Source: Pseudomonadota bacterium
GTDB taxonomy: Bacteria; Myxococcota_A; UBA9160; SZUA-336
Reading direction: 5' to 3'
Length of the DNA: 43,394 nucleotides
Assembly: GCA_021295775.1 (NCBI GenBank)
Contig: JAGWBS010000010.1
Span: forward strand, 1-43,394
Shown piece by piece: positions 39,564-43,394 of the stretch. The notes beneath the pieces were generated by a model. The model was not told the origin of the DNA. It made no database searches and was given only the letters and a program-made list of their open reading frames with translations. The position numbers were made by a program, and so were the translations under genes. Positions within the stretch are counted from its first letter, which is position 1, and the number at the start of each line of letters is the position of its first letter.

Positions 39564-40493
39564 ATGTGGGGGCACGAGCGCGCGTGGATCGGGCTGCTGA
39601 CGGGGCTGCTGCTCTGGTTCGGGACCGGCGACGCGGCCGCGGACGAAGAGGTGAGGGTGCGCCACTCGGACGGCCGGGTGGTCGCGGTGCCGCTCGACCC
39701 CTACGTGGAGCGCAGCGTCGAGGCCGAGGTCTACGCGAGCTGGCCGGATGAGACGCTCAAGGCCCAGGCGGTGATCTCGCGCACCTACGCGCTGTACGAG
39801 CGCGGCCGCAACGCCGCTTCGCCCCACGACGTGGAGGCCAGCGTACTCTCGCAGGTCTACGCCGAGTCGGAGGTTTCGAGCCGGGTGCGCTCGGCCTCCC
39901 GGGCCACGCGCGGCCAGTACCTCAGCTACGAAGGCGCGCCGATCCTGGCGGCTTTCCACGCCTCCTCCGGGGGGCGCACGGCCTCGGCCGAAGAGGTCTG
40001 GGGATTGAATCTGCCTTACCTGCGCATGGTCGCCTCTCCCGACGACGCGGCTCCGGACTACTTCTGGAGCTACGAGATCGAGCTGGCCGATCTGCTGGAC
40101 GCGCTGCGCGAAGCGGGCTACGCGGCCGCCGCCGAGCGCGGGGAGCCGGTCCGGATCGAGTCGCGCTCCGAAAGCGGCCGGGTGGCCTGGATCGAAATCG
40201 GCGAAGTCCGGCTCTCGGGCCACGAGCTGCGCCAGGTCCTGGGAGGCCGCGCGCGGCGCAGCGCGCGCTTCGAAGTGCGGCGCAGCGGCACGGGCGTCCG
40301 CTTCCTGGGCAGCGGCGCGGGACATGGGGTCGGGCTGTGCCAGTGGGGCGCCCGCGAGCTGGCGCTTCAGGGCCGGACCTACGCGGAGATCCTGGCGCAT
40401 TACTATCCCGGCACGCGGCTCGCGCGGCTGGACGGCACGGCGCCCGCCGAGGAGCGGGGCGCGGAGACGACAGGGCGCGGTCCGCGCCCGTAA
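39564..40493 (+). CDS. SpoIID/LytB-domain protein, exported
   Basis: 309-residue exported protein of the SpoIID family, whose founding member is a peptidoglycan lytic transglycosylase in Bacillus sporulation. It has a signal peptide (IGLLTGLLLWFGTGDAAA), then LDPYVERSVEAEVYASWPDETLKAQ with the likely catalytic Glu, AVISRTYALYE, AFHASSGGRTASAEEVWG, and SGAGHGVGLCQWGARELA near 249-266. It would act on the cell wall in the periplasm. Non-sporulating Gram-negatives also carry such proteins. Start ATG 39564; 44 bases after ahcY. Confidence 0.9.
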   Translation: MWGHERAWIGLLTGLLLWFGTGDAAADEEVRVRHSDGRVVAVPLDPYVERSVEAEVYASWPDETLKAQAVISRTYALYERGRNAASPHDVEASVLSQVYAESEVSSRVRSASRATRGQYLSYEGAPILAAFHASSGGRTASAEEVWGLNLPYLRMVASPDDAAPDYFWSYEIELADLLDALREAGYAAAAERGEPVRIESRSESGRVAWIEIGEVRLSGHELRQVLGGRARRSARFEVRRSGTGVRFLGSGAGHGVGLCQWGARELALQGRTYAEILAHYYPGTRLARLDGTAPAEERGAETTGRGPRP

Positions 40494-40517
40494 GCGTTCT
40501 TCACGGGGGAATACGGC

Positions 40518-40807
40518 ATGGGAGAGGAATCGGGCGGCGGACTGCTCAGCCCGCTGCTGCTTTTCGCGGCGATGGGCCTGTTCATGTACGCCCTGTTGAT
40601 CCGGCCGCAGCAGCGGCGCGAAAAGCAGCATCGGCAGATGCTGTCTCGGATCGTCAAAGGCGATTCGGTCGTCACCAGCGGCGGCATCCACGGCCGGGTG
40701 ACCGGAGTGACCGACGACGTTCTCACCGTGGAGATCGCCAACGGCGTGCGCGTCAAGCTCAACAAGTCGGCCGTGAGCAGCCTGCAGGCCCCGGAAGGGG
40801 AGAAGTC

Positions 40808-40811
<4 letters not shown>
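40518..40811 (+). CDS. yajC: preprotein translocase subunit YajC
   Basis: YajC is a small accessory subunit of SecDF in the inner membrane. The 97-residue protein has one membrane helix (LLSPLLLFAAMGLFMYALLI, about 9-28), then the family motif RPQQRREKQHRQM and GDSVVTSGGIHGRVTGVTDD. It ends with a GTGA overlap into secD, the conserved yajC-secD-secF order. Confidence 0.96.
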
Positions 40812-42372
<1,561 letters not shown>

Positions 42373-42373
<1 letters not shown>

Positions 42374-42432
42374 TGGAACTCGTTCGACCCGACATTCGTA
42401 TCGACTTCGTCAGCCAGCTCCGGGCGGCCTAG
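42373..42432 (+). other. secF: SecF start fragment ending at an in-frame TAG
   Basis: ATG 42373 overlaps the secD stop and encodes MELVRPDIRIDFVSQLRAA, a normal SecF N-terminus, but then meets TAG at 42430-42432. The same frame continues after the stop with LVSVGLMLFRGFNLG. The first membrane helix would have only about a dozen residues, against about twenty in other SecF proteins, so bases may be missing at the TAG. Confidence 0.75.
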
Positions 42433-42450
42433 CTGGTCTCGGTCGGGCTG

Positions 42451-43272
42451 ATGCTCTTCCGGGGCTTCAACCTGGGCATCGAATTCGCCGGCGGGACCGT
42501 GAGCGAGCTGAGGATTCCCGCCGCGGCCGGGGCCGTCGGCGAGGGCGCGCTGCGCTCGGCGATGGAGGGAGCGGGCTACGAGGGCACGGTGGTGACCCGC
42601 ATCGGCACTCCCGAGGAGCGCGACTTCTCGGTCAGCCTCAAGCGTTCCCAGGCCGAGGAGCGCGACCTGTCCGTGAACGTGGAGAGCCTGCTGAACCAGG
42701 CGCTTGGCACCGAGGTCGAAGTGCGCCGGGTGGAGTCGATCGGTCCGCGCGTGGGAAGCGAGTTGCGCACGGCCGCGGCGCAGGCGCTGCTGATCTCCTG
42801 GGGCTGCATCCTGCTCTACATCTGGTTCCGCTTCGATCTGCGCTACGCGCCCGGAGCGGTGGCGGCGCTGATCCACGACGTGCTGATCACCGCCGGGGTG
42901 TTCGTGCTGTTGGGCTGGGAATTCAACCTGCAGGTTCTGGCGGCGCTTCTGGTCGTGATCGGCTACTCGCTCAACGACACGATCGTCATCTACGACCGCA
43001 TCCGCGAAAACCTGGAGGTGCGCGGGACGACGCATCTGGAAGACGTGGTCAACCAGAGCATCAACCAGACTCTTTCGCGCACTCTGCTCACTTCGCTGAC
43101 GACTCTGATCGTGGTGGTGGCGATGGTCGCGCTCGGCGGGCCGGTGCTCCGGGGGTTCGCCGTGGCGCTGCTGATCGGCGTGGTGATCGGTACCTACTCC
43201 ACGATCTACGTCGCCAGCGCGCTCTTGATCTTCCTGGAGCGTCGCTACGGGAGCGTCACAGCGGCCCGCTGA
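42451..43272 (+). CDS. secF: protein translocase subunit SecF (N-terminus cut by in-frame stop)
   Basis: 273 residues of SecF from ATG 42451, which is an internal Met (GLMLFRGFN) rather than a natural start. It has GFNLGIEFAGGT, the periplasmic P4 domain, VRRVESIGPRVGSELRTAA, and five further helices with GYSLNDTIVIYDRIRENLE, the SecF functional Asp/Arg motif, and NQTLSRTLLTSLTTL. The true start is 42373, interrupted by TAG at 42430. As written, a product would lack most of helix 1. The rest is intact, so a sequence error is likely. Confidence 0.9.
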   Translation: MLFRGFNLGIEFAGGTVSELRIPAAAGAVGEGALRSAMEGAGYEGTVVTRIGTPEERDFSVSLKRSQAEERDLSVNVESLLNQALGTEVEVRRVESIGPRVGSELRTAAAQALLISWGCILLYIWFRFDLRYAPGAVAALIHDVLITAGVFVLLGWEFNLQVLAALLVVIGYSLNDTIVIYDRIRENLEVRGTTHLEDVVNQSINQTLSRTLLTSLTTLIVVVAMVALGGPVLRGFAVALLIGVVIGTYSTIYVASALLIFLERRYGSVTAAR

Positions 43273-43278
43273 ATACGG

Positions 43279-43299
43279 CCGGGAATTTTTTCTTCCCGG
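43279..43299 (+). terminator. hairpin after secF
   Basis: CCGGGAA (43279-43285), loop TTTTTTC and TTCCCGG (43293-43299) form a 7-bp stem six bases after secF. The T-run lies in the loop rather than after the stem, so termination strength is doubtful. Confidence 0.4.
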
Positions 43300-43339
43300 T
43301 CGGAAAGCGGGTCGAGCGTGAGACGCCGGCCGCCTGGGT

Positions 43340-43394
43340 ATGGCATGGAACGTTTCGGACTCGGTCGAGGTCGTGGGACGCCGGCCTTCGGGAT
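43340..43394 (+). CDS. possible start of the next gene (cut by window end)
   Basis: ATG 43340 opens a frame (MAWNVSDSVEVVGRRPSG) that stays open to the window end, 67 bases after secF. recJ often follows secF in related bacteria, but 18 residues are too few to identify it. A second ATG at 43345 in another frame is equally possible. Confidence 0.2.
   Translation, partial: MAWNVSDSVEVVGRRPSG

Noticed and set aside
42430..42432. Programmed read-through or pyrrolysine at the secF TAG
   Set aside because: The surrounding membrane helix is too short, which points to missing bases; other genes in the window stop normally at TAG (for example frr, pssA and hprK).

Overview
The window is a G+C-rich, densely coded stretch from a Gram-negative bacterium. 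LPS genes (kdsB, lptC-lptA-lptB), yajC-secD-secF and the gene orders pyrH-frr-uppS-dxr-rseP, pssA-leuA-leuB-truA-rplM-rpsI, kdsB-pyrG and lpt-rpoN-ptsN-hprK-ptsH-ptsI all point to a member of the Deltaproteobacteria in the wide sense (Myxococcota, Desulfobacterota or Binatota type). This assignment rests on gene content and order only; no rRNA gene is present.

Layout. (1) 1-13891, all plus strand: a chain of housekeeping genes, many overlapping by 1-4 bases. It holds the pyrH 3' end, frr, uppS, dxr, a long rseP with three PDZ domains, tsaB, ilvC, pssA, leuA (broken), leuB, truA, rplM, rpsI, kdsB and pyrG, and is followed by tRNA-Val(CAC). (2) 14142-27948, both strands: an accessory oxidative-metabolism block. 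It has three short-chain dehydrogenases (one broken), two cytochromes P450, a VOC protein with a small lipoprotein, an HpcH/HpaI-type aldolase, an HsaA-type flavin monooxygenase, tRNA-Arg(CCG), an actinobacterial-type inositol-phosphate synthase, and a flavoprotein translationally coupled to a KshB-type ferredoxin reductase. NudC and a CoA-binding protein come at its end. Several of these families are known from steroid or terpenoid degradation, but KshA and HsaB are not here, so the substrate is unknown. (3) 27945-29782: ybdG-type mechanosensitive channel and divergent greB. (4) 29938-36805: lptC-lptA-lptB-rpoN-ptsN-hprK-(EIIA-Man)-ptsH-ptsI, LPS transport joined to sigma-54 and a PTS phosphorelay with no sugar permease. 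A good sigma-54 promoter match lies just upstream of lptC. (5) 36896-43272: metK-ahcY, a SpoIID-like protein and yajC-secD-secF.

Most notable: several conserved genes carry short lesions. leuA appears to have lost about 16 bases, one SDR is frameshifted, secF has an in-frame TAG with a shortened first membrane helix, pyrH has no visible stop, and rplM has no start codon where L13 should begin. Together these suggest either assembly error or unusual short deletions, and reads should be checked before any biological meaning is given. Other points: the putative sigma-54 promoter ahead of the operon that encodes sigma-54, the triple-PDZ RseP, the coupled flavoprotein/KshB pair, and the accessory block sitting where kdsA/kdsD-type genes are often found.

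No intergenic stretch exceeds about 160 bases. No integrase, transposase, CRISPR array or phage gene was seen.
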